A DNA stretch of 64,000 nucleotides from Bacteroidota bacterium (GCA_029560875.1 JAKQKB010000089.1:62001-126000); one strand, 5' to 3'; counted from the stretch's first letter, positions 9,319 through 19,714 are shown. Numbers and translations are program-made. The notes: a model not told the origin generated them from the letters alone.

Positions 9319-10893
9319 TTAAAGCAGATCATTGTTTATTAGTTCAAATAATTCAAACGCATTGTCTTCAGATGTGTAAATCTTCTTGTATGTGCAATTT
9401 ATTATGCTGTCAACCTTTGCCTTACATGTGTCTTGAGCATTTGGGTTTCGGAAAAGAACAATATAGTCTACTTTTCTGAAGAACGTTTTATTGAACTCTG
9501 TTTCAAATGAACTTAGGCAAACGTCATTAAGATTCGTGTTTCCCAATGTTATATTTGGAATGCTTTGCCAATTCCATAAAATTGGAAAATAACCTGTGTA
9601 TGCTTCGTAATTTTCTAATAACACTACTTTTTTGTCTGCACCAATGTAGTTTGATATGTGCCCCAACATCCAGTTAGGATGAGTTCCAATGGGGAGTATA
9701 ACGCTATTCGGTTGTACTCTCTTTGCAAGAGAATGAATGCTATTGGCGGGTTTGTTTAGCCAATATATTTGCTTAATATAATAGGTCATTAGTCCTAAAT
9801 GACAAATAATAGCAACAGTGCAAAAGGCGGCGATTATTTTTTTATCCCAATTAAAAGTTGAAATCCAAATTAGAATAAAGATAAAGAATAGGTAGTTTAG
9901 CCTGTCGGAAACAAAACCACCTGAGTTTATCTGATTTGGCAAGGTAAAGTATAATAGAAGTAGTACTATGCCAGAAATTAACCATATGTAATTTTTTGGA
10001 TAACTATTGTTTGGGTTTTTGTGTACAAACTTCTTAAAGATTATTAGCAATGATAATATTATAATTGAAGCAAATATTGAGATAGTATATATTTGCTCTC
10101 TTCCAAAGTTGAAAACTATTAGTGACCTAAGTTTGTATAGCCATCTAATTAATTCGAGAATAAGAACTCTTTCATTGGAAAGCGTCACTATTCCTTTCCC
10201 CGCATAGATTATGTATAGAATACTAGGAATTGTAACAAGAGAAATGGTTATGGTGCCTAGAGAAAAGATTTTTGAAAAGTTTTTTTTAGGAATTTCATTT
10301 ATTAAAATACTTATGCCAAAAATTCCAACTAGGAGTACAAACGCAAAAAAACCGAATGGGTGAGAAAAGTATGTTAGCAGAAGACTTAATGCTGTTAGAA
10401 TATGTAGGAAAGGGTTATAGTTATTTATCAATTTAATAAATAGGCTAAGTGTAATAAGTAGAAATATGGTACTTAATATGAAATTGAAAAACCCCAAGAA
10501 AAGAAAAAAACTATAAGTAAAAGGAAGTATGATAAAAGTCGACTGTAGGTGATTCTCGTTTAATGTTGATATTAAAAAACGGTAGGAATAGGCTAATCCT
10601 GCAATGCATATTATTACAATCATTTTCTCTGCTACAATTGCTCCAAAAACTCTTTGAAATCCAAGAATCAAAATATGACCAAGCCAATTTGGTGTTGATA
10701 AACTATTTAAAGTGAAATATTGCTTCAAAAAACTGTCGCCAGTTATTAAGTGCCCAAGTAGGTTCGAGTTGTAAAGGTGGGCAGGGCCATCTAGTGTGGG
10801 GAAATGTTTGAAAACTAGTACTGGAACAATGCTAATTAAAACCAGAGAGAAAAAAAGCAATTGTTCGAACTTTTGTTGTCTTATTAGTTTCAT
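9319..10893 (-). CDS. Polytopic membrane protein, GT-C glycosyltransferase-like
   Basis: 524 residues if started at the ATG at 10893, which gives an ATGA four-base overlap with the stop of the upstream GT2 gene; an in-frame ATG 11 codons earlier (10926) would create a 37-base overlap and is less likely. About eleven transmembrane helices are visible. The first loop has [13 protein letters not shown], where an Asp in an early luminal loop is typical of GT-C enzymes. A C-terminal soluble part of about 150 residues follows. Probably uses a polyprenyl-phosphate sugar made by its GT2 neighbour (inference). The exact acceptor is unknown. Confidence 0.65.
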   Translation of the reverse strand: MKLIRQQKFEQLLFFSLVLISIVPVLVFKHFPTLDGPAHLYNSNLLGHLITGDSFLKQYFTLNSLSTPNWLGHILILGFQRVFGAIVAEKMIVIICIAGLAYSYRFLISTLNENHLQSTFIILPFTYSFFLFLGFFNFILSTIFLLITLSLFIKLINNYNPFLHILTALSLLLTYFSHPFGFFAFVLLVGIFGISILINEIPKKNFSKIFSLGTITISLVTIPSILYIIYAGKGIVTLSNERVLILELIRWLYKLRSLIVFNFGREQIYTISIFASIIILSLLIIFKKFVHKNPNNSYPKNYIWLISGIVLLLLYFTLPNQINSGGFVSDRLNYLFFIFILIWISTFNWDKKIIAAFCTVAIICHLGLMTYYIKQIYWLNKPANSIHSLAKRVQPNSVILPIGTHPNWMLGHISNYIGADKKVVLLENYEAYTGYFPILWNWQSIPNITLGNTNLNDVCLSSFETEFNKTFFRKVDYIVLFRNPNAQDTCKAKVDSIINCTYKKIYTSEDNAFELFELINNDLL

Positions 10894-11606
10894 TTTGATA
10901 AAAGATTGTATTTCAATATACACCATAGTGCACGGAACCCATCCTTCCAGTTTATTTTTTTACCTTCGGGATAGGTTCTTCCATAATATGAAATGCCTAC
11001 TTCGTAAATTCTCACGTCAGGAACTCTCGACACTTTTGCCGTTACCTCTGGCTCAAAGCCAAATCGCTTTTCCTTCAGTTTTAAACCTTTAATAATATCG
11101 GAACGGAACAGCTTATAGCAGGTTTCCATATCGGTTAGGTTGAGGTTGGTGAAAATGTTGGAAACAAAGGTTAGGAATTTGTTGCCAATTGAGTGCCAGA
11201 AGAATAGGATTCGGTGTGGGTTTCCACCCATAAAGCGCGAGCCATATACGACATCGGCATTTCCTTCTAGAATGGGGCGAAGTAAATCCTTGTATTCGCG
11301 TGGGTCGTACTCTAGGTCTGCATCTTGGATAATGATATAATCACCTGTTGCCTCCTTTATTCCTGAGTGTAGTGCGGCTCCTTTGCCTTGGTTTACTGGA
11401 TGATTGAATAGTTTGATGTTGTGATTTTGATTTTGAGCGATGAAATTTTCCAGTACATCCTTAGTTTTATCCTTTGAGCAGTCGTTAACAATAACAAGTT
11501 CTTTATCTATTCCTTCTATATTAACGGCTAAAACTCTTTCGAGAATTTTTGTTATTGTTCTTTCCTCATTATAGGCAGGAATGATTATTGATAGTGTTTG
11601 GTTCAT
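10890..11606 (-). CDS. Family 2 glycosyltransferase, dolichyl-phosphate mannose synthase-like
   Basis: A 238-residue GT-A protein with the N-terminal [13 protein letters not shown] nucleotide-binding strand, the [11 protein letters not shown] segment and the metal-binding DADLEYDP, followed by YGSRFMGG and the [10 protein letters not shown] motif common in polyprenyl-phosphate sugar transferases. No transmembrane segments are visible, so it is a soluble DPM1-type form. It would transfer a sugar from a nucleotide donor to a polyprenyl phosphate at the cytoplasmic face. It is the first gene of the coupled pair with the downstream GT-C-like protein. Confidence 0.85.
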   Translation of the reverse strand: MNQTLSIIIPAYNEERTITKILERVLAVNIEGIDKELVIVNDCSKDKTKDVLENFIAQNQNHNIKLFNHPVNQGKGAALHSGIKEATGDYIIIQDADLEYDPREYKDLLRPILEGNADVVYGSRFMGGNPHRILFFWHSIGNKFLTFVSNIFTNLNLTDMETCYKLFRSDIIKGLKLKEKRFGFEPEVTAKVSRVPDVRIYEVGISYYGRTYPEGKKINWKDGFRALWCILKYNLLSK

Positions 11607-11636
11607 TGGTTATGTTTTAAGGAATGAGAGGGAGTT

Positions 11637-11720
11637 AAATGAATTTAGAAGAAATTAAAGGAGTGCAGAAATCGAATCTGCTTATTCCTCTAATTTCTTC
11701 TACCTTCCTCCAATTCATTT
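11637..11720. repeat. 84-base imperfect palindrome in intergenic region
   Basis: Nested inverted arms: AAATGAATT with AATTCATTT (outer, 9 bp), TAGAAGAAATTA with TAATTTCTTCTA (12 bp) and GCAGA with TCTGC around a 7-base loop. It fills the space between the M28 peptidase stop and the GT2 gene. It could be a terminator of the peptidase gene or a small dispersed palindromic element; no T run follows it. Confidence 0.6.
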
Positions 11721-11759
11721 TTTAGTAATGATTGTAACGGGTGATTTTGTCATCTAGTA

Positions 11760-13376
11760 TTATTTCTCTTTATAAAACTCAGAATTCTTTTTCCACGTTG
11801 GATATATGTCCTCGTTGGCCAACCTATTTCCAAAGCAGAAAAATAGTTTGACATCCTCTGCTAATCCATCCAAATTGTCACGCTCTGGAACGAATTCATC
11901 CTGGGGCTTGTGGTAAATATTCTTCCAGTAGGAGTTGATTAATTCCTGCGTTTTACCCTTTCCTAATTCTTCCTGGTGCGAATATCCTTTGGCAAATATT
12001 GATGGAACGCCTGCCTTTAGGAAAGGAAGTTGGTCCGAACGGAAAAACATTCCATTCTCAGGGTTTGGGTCTGGAGCAATATAGCGACCAAACTTAGTAG
12101 CTTCTTCAGCAAGCAGTTCGTCGAGCGATGAGTGCCCAAGTCCAGTAACAGTAACATCTTTGAATTTGCCTAGGAATAGAATCACATCGTTGTTAATGCA
12201 GGCAATAGTTTTATTTATGTTGATAGGTGGATTTGCCACAAAGTATGCCGAGCCGTAAAGCCCCGATTCTTCTGCTGTAGGCGAGAAGAATAGTACGCTG
12301 CGCTTTGGTGCTACACCAGTGCTTTTGAACGCTTTTGCAATGGAGAACATCCAAGCAATTGCCGCGGCATTGTCTGATGCTCCGTTATAAATTGAGTCGC
12401 CATTAACCACACGGCCAACTCCCAGATGGTCCCAATGCGCCGAGTAAACAATAACTTCATCAGGTTTTTCGCTACCCTTAATTATTCCAGCAACATTTTT
12501 CGATACCGATTTGGTGTGGCTATTCTCGATATTCATACTCAACATGGCACTCATACTGAATGATTGGAAATCTCGTTGGGTTGCTTGTCTTTTTGATGCT
12601 TCGTAATCTAATCCGCAGGATTTAAATAGGTTGATTGCGGCATTGTGAGTTATCCAACCATTAACAAGGCATTGTTTGTTTTCAAGGTCTGGAGTATCGA
12701 GGTAAAGTTGAGGTGTGTTGTTTTTGCTCCCTGCAACATCCCAAGGGTATCCAGCAGGGGCATCTTCGTGAACAATTAGGCAGCCAATAGCTCCTTGACG
12801 TTCCGCCTCCTCGAATTTGTAGCGCCAGCGGCCATAGTAGGTCATCGTGTTTCCTTTGAAAAGGGCAGTATCGCCAGTGTAGAAACCGGGGTCGTTCACC
12901 AGAACAACAATTATTTTGCCTTTTACATCAATACCATTGAAATCGTTCCAATCATATTCGGGTGCATTTATTCCAAAACCAGCAAAAATTAGGTCAGCCT
13001 TGTTGATTTTGATAGATGGAGAAGTTGTTGGACTCCAGGCGCAGTAATCGTCATTGGCCTTTAGTTCAAATGGGTTATTCGAAATCGATAAATTTATAAC
13101 ATCAGGGACTTTTGAAATGATGGAAACCATAGGAACATTCTGAATGTAGGAGTTTTCGAACACAGGTTCTAAGCCCAATTCAGCCATCCTTTTTTCTAGG
13201 TAGGCAACAGCCCGTTCCTCTCCAATGGTAAATGGGGCTCGGCCTAGCATACTGTCGGCCGATATGGTGGCTATATCCTTTGCTAAATCATCGTTACTTA
13301 CCGATTTTAATGCTTTGTCGATGTTGCTTTGACAGGCAGTAAGGCTTACAAGAATAATTGGGATTAATCTTTTCAT
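11760..13376 (-). CDS. M28 family zinc aminopeptidase lipoprotein with PA domain
   Basis: The start at 13376 gives a typical lipoprotein signal (MKRLIPIILVSLTAC, Cys 15); an ATG seven codons earlier is less likely. A protease-associated domain is inserted at about 110-240, and the M28 catalytic core follows: YSAHWDHLG (zinc His, near residue 312), GASDNAAAIAWM (bridging Asp), PTAEESGLYGS (catalytic Glu and zinc Glu), and a C-terminal HKPQDEF segment. It removes N-terminal amino acids from peptides at the cell surface or in the periplasm. It stands between two S9 peptidases and would complement their dipeptide release. Confidence 0.88.
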   Translation of the reverse strand: MKRLIPIILVSLTACQSNIDKALKSVSNDDLAKDIATISADSMLGRAPFTIGEERAVAYLEKRMAELGLEPVFENSYIQNVPMVSIISKVPDVINLSISNNPFELKANDDYCAWSPTTSPSIKINKADLIFAGFGINAPEYDWNDFNGIDVKGKIIVVLVNDPGFYTGDTALFKGNTMTYYGRWRYKFEEAERQGAIGCLIVHEDAPAGYPWDVAGSKNNTPQLYLDTPDLENKQCLVNGWITHNAAINLFKSCGLDYEASKRQATQRDFQSFSMSAMLSMNIENSHTKSVSKNVAGIIKGSEKPDEVIVYSAHWDHLGVGRVVNGDSIYNGASDNAAAIAWMFSIAKAFKSTGVAPKRSVLFFSPTAEESGLYGSAYFVANPPININKTIACINNDVILFLGKFKDVTVTGLGHSSLDELLAEEATKFGRYIAPDPNPENGMFFRSDQLPFLKAGVPSIFAKGYSHQEELGKGKTQELINSYWKNIYHKPQDEFVPERDNLDGLAEDVKLFFCFGNRLANEDIYPTWKKNSEFYKEK

Positions 13377-13548
13377 CGTTAAAATTTTAATAAACAAAAG
13401 TATTATTTCCTTTTGAAGTATAATAATGTCGGTTGAATTGTTTTCCGTTTTCTGTTCATGCCTCCCGATTCGCGTTTAACCTCTCACGGTCATCAAACTT
13501 TTTTGTATTTTTAGCGTCTAAATTCGTGTGAAATCTAATTCTAATAAA

Positions 13549-15660
13549 ATGAGAAAAATATTTAAACCAATCAATGTTGCAATTATGGCAGTAATACTAG
13601 CCAGCGTTGGCTGTAGCGAGGCCGATAAGGCACCAACCAAAGAGCCGTTAAAAATTGACGTTACTCTTACCGATGCCGAAAAATCTGCAGGTTTGCTTAC
13701 TCCTGAAATTTTGTGGAAGTTTGGCAGGGTAGGGGAGCCTGTTTTATCGCCTTGTGGAAAGATGGTAGTTTATACCATCACCTATTACAATTTGCAGGAA
13801 AATAAGGGTGTTACCAATTTATACCTAGTGAATACCGATGGTGGCGAACCAGTTAAGTTGACCGACGAGATGGGTTCTGAGTCTGCTCCTGCTTGGAGCG
13901 CCGATGGAAAAGTTATCCGTTTCCTTTCAACCCGAAGCGGTTCATCACAAATTTGGGAGGTGCAACCCGATGGTCAGGGCTTGAAACAAGTTTCAAATAT
14001 CGATGGCGATGTTAATGGCTTTGTATTCTCTCCAGATGAGTCAAAGTTGGTTTATGCTATGGATGTGAAGGTCGAAGACCAAGCAACCGATATTCATAAG
14101 GATATGCCCAAAGCAAAGGTGCGAATTATCAACGATTTGATGTACCGTCATTGGAACTACTGGGAGGATGGAAAGTACAGCCATCTTTTTGTGGCCGACT
14201 TTGCCAACGGTGCAATTGCCAATGCTAAGGATATCAATGCTGACGAGAAGTGGGATACACCTATGGCAACCGACTTTGATATGGCCGAGGTGCAGTGGAG
14301 TCCCGATAGCAAGAAGTTGGTTTACAACTCCAAAAAACTTTACGGTAAGGAGTACGCTATGAGCACAAACTCCGATATCTATTTATATGATATAGAAAGC
14401 GGTGCAACCAGTAACCTAACTACTGAGAACAAAGGCTACGACCGTTATCCAAAATTCTCTCCTAACGGAAAATATATTAGCTGGTGGAGCATGGAAACAC
14501 CTCTTTACGAGGCCGATTTAAAGCGTTTATTTGTGTTCAACACCGAAACAGGTAAGGCGGCTTACGCAAATCAAGGATTCGACCAAAATATTGAAGCCTA
14601 CAATTGGGACGAGGATGGCAACACTATCTATTTTGTAAGTGGTACTAAAGGTACCGAGCAACTTTTCAAGATTGATGTTACCTCAAATCAGATTGCTCAG
14701 TTAACTAAAGGAATGCACGATTATGTGACAGTTCAAAAGAACAAAGGTGTTATTGTTGCCGAGCGTATGAGTATGAGTATGGCTCCTGAGTTATATAAGG
14801 TTGACGAGGCTACAGGCGAGGCAACCCAATTAACTTTAACCAACAAGGCAATCTACGAAAATATTAAGATGGGCGAGGTGCGCGAGCGTTGGGTGAAAAC
14901 CACTGATGGTAAGGAGATGTTGGCTTGGGTAATTCTTCCTCCAAACTTCGACGAAACCAAGAAATACCCTACACTTCTATACTGTCAGGGTGGTCCACAG
15001 AGCACCGTTAGTCAGTTTTGGAGTTTCCGTTGGAATTTTCAGATTATTGCTGCAAATGGTTATGTAATTGTAGCACCAAACCGTCGCGGAGTTCCTTCGT
15101 TCGGTCAGGAGTGGAATCTTCAAATATCAAAGGATTACAGCGGTCAAAACATCAAGGATTACTTAAGCGCAATTGATGATGTTGCAAAGGAACCTTGGGT
15201 TAATAAGGATAAACTTGGATGTGTTGGTGCAAGTTACGGTGGATACTCAGTTTACTATTTGGCTGGACATCACCAAAAACGTTTCAAAACGTTTATTTCG
15301 CATTGCGGAATGTACAACTTGGAGTCTTTCTACGCTCAAACAGAGGAGACATTCTTCCCAACATTCGATTTGGGTGGAGCACCTTGGGACGCCAATAATA
15401 AGATTGCACAGAAGAGCTATGCAAACTCTCCTCATAAGTTTGTTCAGAACTGGGATACCCCAATTATGATTGTTGTGGGCGAGCACGATTACCGTATTCC
15501 TTACACACAAAGTTTGGAGGCATTCAATGCTGCACAGCTAAGAGGTATTCCAAGCAAGTTGTTATTCTTTACGGAGGGAACCCACTTTGTAACCAAACCT
15601 CAGGATGCTGTAATTTGGCAGCGCGAGTTCTTTGGTTGGTTAGACCAGTGGTTGAAGTAG
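13549..15660 (+). CDS. S9 family peptidase (DPP5-like lipoprotein), paralog
   Basis: The ATG at 13549 is preferred over an in-frame GTG at 13528 because it starts the signal directly (MRKIFKPIN) with lipobox VGC. The protein has the same layout as the peptidase at 5129: propeller repeats, then hydrolase domain with GASYGGYS (Ser about 561), GEHDYRIPY (Asp about 645) and GTHFVTKP (His about 678). Differences such as VGEHDY for IHGGKDF near the substrate end suggest a shifted specificity. Expected role: periplasmic or surface peptide breakdown. Confidence 0.9.
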   Translation: MRKIFKPINVAIMAVILASVGCSEADKAPTKEPLKIDVTLTDAEKSAGLLTPEILWKFGRVGEPVLSPCGKMVVYTITYYNLQENKGVTNLYLVNTDGGEPVKLTDEMGSESAPAWSADGKVIRFLSTRSGSSQIWEVQPDGQGLKQVSNIDGDVNGFVFSPDESKLVYAMDVKVEDQATDIHKDMPKAKVRIINDLMYRHWNYWEDGKYSHLFVADFANGAIANAKDINADEKWDTPMATDFDMAEVQWSPDSKKLVYNSKKLYGKEYAMSTNSDIYLYDIESGATSNLTTENKGYDRYPKFSPNGKYISWWSMETPLYEADLKRLFVFNTETGKAAYANQGFDQNIEAYNWDEDGNTIYFVSGTKGTEQLFKIDVTSNQIAQLTKGMHDYVTVQKNKGVIVAERMSMSMAPELYKVDEATGEATQLTLTNKAIYENIKMGEVRERWVKTTDGKEMLAWVILPPNFDETKKYPTLLYCQGGPQSTVSQFWSFRWNFQIIAANGYVIVAPNRRGVPSFGQEWNLQISKDYSGQNIKDYLSAIDDVAKEPWVNKDKLGCVGASYGGYSVYYLAGHHQKRFKTFISHCGMYNLESFYAQTEETFFPTFDLGGAPWDANNKIAQKSYANSPHKFVQNWDTPIMIVVGEHDYRIPYTQSLEAFNAAQLRGIPSKLLFFTEGTHFVTKPQDAVIWQREFFGWLDQWLK

Positions 15661-15682
15661 TACTGTAAAATCTAAAGTTATA

Positions 15683-15749
15683 TTGTCGTTCTGAGCGAAG
15701 CGAAGAATCTTGTTTAATAAGAGTTTTCTCGCTTTGCTCGAAATGACAA
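15683..15749. repeat. Dispersed intergenic repeat with GAGCGAAGCGAA core
   Basis: Starts TTGTCGTTCTGAGCGAAGCG and ends CTCGAAATGACAA, so its ends are inverted copies of TTGTC-TT-GAG. A related unit is found at 43885-43954. Such elements are common between genes in Bacteroidota genomes. No coding potential. Confidence 0.65.
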
Positions 15750-15790
15750 AAAGAATAAAATTAGGTTATTTTATCTATTCATTGATTTTC

Positions 15791-15839
15791 TAAAGAATCA
15801 TCTCCATCTTATCCTCCAGCGATATATCTCCGCTTATCT
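15791..15839 (-). pseudogene. Remnant of miaA 3' end (about 49 bases)
   Basis: The stretch from AAAGAATCATCTCCATCTTA to CCGCTTATC matches the last codons of the intact miaA at 25109-26041 with only about four differences, in the same orientation. It corresponds to the segment coding ISGDIPLEDKMEMILS. Homology stops on both sides. Together with the larger copy at 23579 it brackets the lipoprotein/sensor cassette. Confidence 0.7.
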
Positions 15840-16016
15840 AATAATAACAAACCTCATTTGCAGTAGATTGTAATTCGTGCGCTTGTGCTTAGCAAGGATT
15901 GTCACACATGGCAGCGAAGCATAGAAAATGACTATATTTACTGGTCAAAGTTTGAATGAATAGATTCGACCGAGGCACACATTCTCAGCTAAATGGGGTT
16001 TCAATCAAAAATTAGG
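15840..16016. other. Intergenic stretch upstream of the sensor kinase
   Basis: No gene, hairpin or consensus promoter recognised. It separates the miaA remnant from the first gene of the accessory cassette and should contain the kinase promoter. Confidence 0.3.
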
Positions 16017-18998
16017 ATGATGAAAAAAGCGTCTCTCGTATTATTATCTCTATTTTGGGGCTTATTCGTTTTCGTTAGTGGCAATTCCTATGCGCAGAGA
16101 TGCTATCTATTTCGTAACTATACAGTAAAAGACGGATTGATTCACAATGTAATATATAGCATTAATCAGGACAGCAAAGGCTATTTATGGATATCGACCG
16201 GGGGTGGCATTTCACGTTTCGATGGAGCATACTTTGATAACACATTAATTCCCGAAGTAAATAAAATACAGGCGTTCTCGCAATATATCGACAAAAGCCC
16301 TTCTGGCAGGTTGGCCTTCGGTACATTTATGCAGGGAGTGATTACTGAGCAAGATAACGGGACGTTCAAACAGCATTTGCGACGTAAGAAACAATTGGGC
16401 AAAAACGTGGTTCGGACACTGAAGTGGGTTTCTGAACATAAGATTATTACCTCCGAAAGTCGCAATATCAACATAATTGAAAACGATTCAATTTATCAGC
16501 TGTACGACTATGGTAGCGATAAAAACGTTTTTATCACCCTAGATTGCGACCATCTGGGCAATATCTGGTTTGGCGGATTTTTGGGCATGGGCGTTATGCT
16601 TTCGGGCAACGAGCCCTATTTCTTCCCTGAATTGAAAGACATCCTTATTATAAAAGTATTATTCGCAGACAAAAACAAACTACTTGTTGGTACCCGTAGC
16701 GGTTATTATGAAATCACTATTGTTTCAGCTCAAAAAGGAAATTTACATTATACTATCGCACAACCATATCCCGAGCTTGTAGGCAAGGAAATAAATCACA
16801 TATACCGCGACCTGCAAAACAACACATGGATTTCGTGCGTAACCGATGGAGTTTACCAGATTGAGAACGGCAAAATAAAACGACACTTCACAAAGGAAAA
16901 TGGACTGCCTACAAACAGTATCATGTGTGCTTTTCAAGACAATGAAGGCAGTTACTGGTTTGGTACCGAAAGCGGAATCTGCCGCCTCTACTCCCTTGAC
17001 GATTTTTATTATGCGCATAATGGCCAACCATTAAGCGGAATTTCGCTGGTTGCCAAGGATCCCTTTTGTAGGTTATGGCTATCGGATGGTGAAATGCTAT
17101 ATCTTCTTGAAGATGATAACGTGCATACCGCCAACTTTAGCAAAACGGCCTTCGAAAATAGTATTCTTAAGTCAATACAATTTATGCCGAACAGCTGTAA
17201 TATATTTACCGATAAGGCGCTATATAATATGCCTTTGCATAAAAAAATGAATTCATACGAACTGACAAAGAAAATCGATTTTGTTAAAAACAATATGAAC
17301 GAACTACGATGTTTCTATTTCGATAGTAGTAAAACATTATGGATGGGGTGCGTTGACGGCCCATATTTGTATAGTTCAAATAAAGTAAAAAAAGCAAAAA
17401 TCATTTCAAATGACGAATTGACTCTTCGTCCCAATGATATTTTAAAAGATAAGTACGGTAACTTTTGGCTGGGTGATTTTATATTCGGGTTGCACCATTT
17501 TAAACCTGAGAACAATGACGGCGGCATCGTTCTCAGGCACATTCAGTCATACCGATCGCTTAAACCCGACTCGGCTTTTGCCACAGCATGGGTTCAGGGC
17601 ATGCTGCTTGATCAAAAGCAGCAGCTGTGGGTATCATCATTGTACACAGGTGTTTATAAACTAAAAATTGACGAATCGGGTGTGAAAAAAGCTACACTCT
17701 ACTCCACAAAAAACGGGATGTCGAGCAATGACGTAACGCAGATAATTGAAGGCAATGACGGCACTATGTGGTTTGCCACCTCCAACGGAGCAAACAGGCT
17801 TGTAGCCGATAAAAACGGCAAGGAAAGAATCATTCATTACAACGAAAAGAATGGTTTTGGACGACTTGTTTACAGCATCCTTCCCGACGATAGTGTAACA
17901 TATATCTGTTTCGAAGAAGGTTTTTTTGCAGTCAACAACAAATTAGACAATTACCAAACCAATAAGCCTTTACGCGTAATTATATCGAAAATATCAGTAA
18001 TGGGCAAAACCGATACCGTAGCAATGACTTCATCGGACAAACCCTATATTTTACCTTATAATCTAAATTCTATATCGTTTGAGTTCGGATCCGTCAAACT
18101 AAGGAATAACGAAGGTATTGATTATCAGTATAAATTAGAAGGCGTAGACAAAGAGTGGTCGGAGTATTCCATGCGGCGCTATGCCGGTTACAACTCGCTT
18201 CCCCCGGGTGAATACACTTTCCAAGTCAGGGCAAAAATGCTTAACAACGAAACAGACGGAGCCATTGCAGAATACTCATTCCGAATACAACCGCCATTTT
18301 ACCGCACATGGTGGTTTGTTTTAACACTTATAGTATTGATTGCTGGCGTAGTGTACATAATTTACATTCAACGTATTCGAAGCATTATTAAAATGGAACG
18401 GCTCCGTGCAAAAATTGCATCCGATTTGCACGATGACATTGGCTCAACGCTAAGCAGCATCTCTATTATGAGCGAGATTATTCAGAAACAATTAGATAAA
18501 AGCACCCAGTCGGGCGAATTAATCCACGAAATAGGCAGCAATGCTCACTTAATGCTTGAGAATATGGACGATATTATTTGGGTAGTAAAACCTTTCAACG
18601 ACAAGTTCCATAATTTCGAAGTTCGTATTCGGGAGTATGCCATTCCGCTTTTTGAATCAAAAAACATTCAATTCCAATTTGTTGCACCCGAAGAACTGGC
18701 TAACCTCCCGCTAAGCATGGAGATGCGCCGGAATCTGTTTCTCATAGCAAAAGAGGCCGTTAATAACTTGGTTAAATACTCACAGTGCAACCAGGCCAAT
18801 ATCATATTCACCTATACCCATTCAGTACTTACGATGGAAATTGCCGACAACGGAATTGGCTTTGACATTGCTCAGCCATCGCGGCAAAATGGATTAAGGA
18901 ATATGCAACAAAGGACAAGGCAAATTGGAGGAAACATCGAAATCTTGTCAGAAAATAATCGCGGAACAAGGGTTGTCCTCTCAGTAAAAATCATATAA
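16017..18998 (+). CDS. Sensor histidine kinase with periplasmic two-component-regulator propeller
   Basis: Start at the ATGATG at 16017/16020, giving a signal peptide ending in GNSYAQ; an ATG at 15993 is also in frame. Order: propeller blades about 30-660 (INQDSKGYLWISTGGGISRF, AFQDNEGSYWFGTESGI, IEGNDGTMWFATSNG), Y_Y_Y domain about 680-755, a transmembrane helix near 765-785, a HisKA_3 dimerisation domain with phospho-acceptor in DLHDDIGSTLSS (His near 804), and a HATPase_c domain with KEAVNNLVKYS and DNGIGFD. A LytS/NarX-class kinase without receiver. It pairs with the response regulator 53 bases downstream. Base usage (A-rich coding strand) differs from the flanking peptidase and miaA genes. 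Confidence 0.9.
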   Translation: MMKKASLVLLSLFWGLFVFVSGNSYAQRCYLFRNYTVKDGLIHNVIYSINQDSKGYLWISTGGGISRFDGAYFDNTLIPEVNKIQAFSQYIDKSPSGRLAFGTFMQGVITEQDNGTFKQHLRRKKQLGKNVVRTLKWVSEHKIITSESRNINIIENDSIYQLYDYGSDKNVFITLDCDHLGNIWFGGFLGMGVMLSGNEPYFFPELKDILIIKVLFADKNKLLVGTRSGYYEITIVSAQKGNLHYTIAQPYPELVGKEINHIYRDLQNNTWISCVTDGVYQIENGKIKRHFTKENGLPTNSIMCAFQDNEGSYWFGTESGICRLYSLDDFYYAHNGQPLSGISLVAKDPFCRLWLSDGEMLYLLEDDNVHTANFSKTAFENSILKSIQFMPNSCNIFTDKALYNMPLHKKMNSYELTKKIDFVKNNMNELRCFYFDSSKTLWMGCVDGPYLYSSNKVKKAKIISNDELTLRPNDILKDKYGNFWLGDFIFGLHHFKPENNDGGIVLRHIQSYRSLKPDSAFATAWVQGMLLDQKQQLWVSSLYTGVYKLKIDESGVKKATLYSTKNGMSSNDVTQIIEGNDGTMWFATSNGANRLVADKNGKERIIHYNEKNGFGRLVYSILPDDSVTYICFEEGFFAVNNKLDNYQTNKPLRVIISKISVMGKTDTVAMTSSDKPYILPYNLNSISFEFGSVKLRNNEGIDYQYKLEGVDKEWSEYSMRRYAGYNSLPPGEYTFQVRAKMLNNETDGAIAEYSFRIQPPFYRTWWFVLTLIVLIAGVVYIIYIQRIRSIIKMERLRAKIASDLHDDIGSTLSSISIMSEIIQKQLDKSTQSGELIHEIGSNAHLMLENMDDIIWVVKPFNDKFHNFEVRIREYAIPLFESKNIQFQFVAPEELANLPLSMEMRRNLFLIAKEAVNNLVKYSQCNQANIIFTYTHSVLTMEIADNGIGFDIAQPSRQNGLRNMQQRTRQIGGNIEILSENNRGTRVVLSVKII

Positions 18999-19008
18999 GT
19001 TTATGATT
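18989..19008. promoter_or_regulatory. Operator copy 1: AATCATA-N6-TATGATT
   Basis: Perfect 7-bp inverted repeat with a 6-base spacer that overlaps the stop codon of the kinase gene. Its last two bases are the first two of the TTG (-33) element of the next promoter. The same arrangement recurs at 19783-19802. Proposed binding site of the LuxR-type response regulator. Confidence 0.6.
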
Positions 19009-19037
19009 GACAATATTTTTTATGGAATGTATCTTTG
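19007..19037 (+). promoter_or_regulatory. Promoter of the response regulator gene
   Basis: TTG at 19007-19009, exactly 20 bases, then TATCTTTG at 19030-19037, matching the Bacteroidota -33/-7 consensus. The leader to the ATG at 19052 would be only about 8 bases, which argues against the upstream in-frame TTG and ATG as starts. Confidence 0.7.
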
Positions 19038-19051
19038 AACAAAAACTCGAA

Positions 19052-19693
19052 ATGAAGATAAAAGTAGCCATATGCGAAGATAACGATGCCTTACGCAAAG
19101 GTCTATCGCACCTGATAATGGGCACCGATGCCTTTGAGTTTTGCGGTGCCTATCCCGATTGCAACGATATTATTCAGAACTGCCGGACTACCACCCCCGA
19201 TGTAATACTAATGGATATTGATATGCCAAGCATCAACGGCATTGAAGCCACCGGAATGTTAAAAAAGGAGTTTCCGGATATCGAAGTGATGATGCTTACC
19301 GTATTCGAAAATGAAGATCTGATTTTCAAAGCCTTATGTGCAGGAGCGACTGGATATTTACTCAAAAAATCATCCACTACGCAAATTGTCGATGCCATTA
19401 AAGAACTCCATCATGGCGGTTCGCCAATGACCAGCGAAATAGCCCGTAAAACAATTGAATTTTTCGCCAAACCGCCCAAGTTTGCCAAACTGGAAAACAC
19501 GTATGCTCTATCGCGCCGCGAAGTTGAAATTCTTGAATGCCTTGTAAAAGGGAATAGTCATAAAATGGTGGCAGACGCCTGCTGTATTAGTATAGGCACC
19601 GTATATACACACATTAATGCCATTTACAAAAAACTTCACGTTAATTCCAAATCCGAGGCAGTAATAAAAGCCATTAAAGAAGGCTTAGTATAA
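19052..19693 (+). CDS. Response regulator, NarL/FixJ type with LuxR HTH
   Basis: The start MKIKVAICEDND at 19052 is the normal receiver start; upstream in-frame TTG (19007) and ATG (19022) lie inside the promoter. Receiver domain residues 1-125 with acidic pair ED, phospho-acceptor in VILMDIDMP (Asp about 54), Thr in MLTVF and Lys in LLKKSS. A LuxR-type HTH at about 148-210 (LSRREVEILECLVKGNSHKM, then GTVYTHINAIYKKLHV). Cognate partner of the upstream kinase. The identical operator before its own promoter and before the lipoprotein operon suggests self-control and control of that operon. Confidence 0.92.
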   Translation: MKIKVAICEDNDALRKGLSHLIMGTDAFEFCGAYPDCNDIIQNCRTTTPDVILMDIDMPSINGIEATGMLKKEFPDIEVMMLTVFENEDLIFKALCAGATGYLLKKSSTTQIVDAIKELHHGGSPMTSEIARKTIEFFAKPPKFAKLENTYALSRREVEILECLVKGNSHKMVADACCISIGTVYTHINAIYKKLHVNSKSEAVIKAIKEGLV

Positions 19694-19714
19694 TTTTATT
19701 GCACTAAAAAATAG

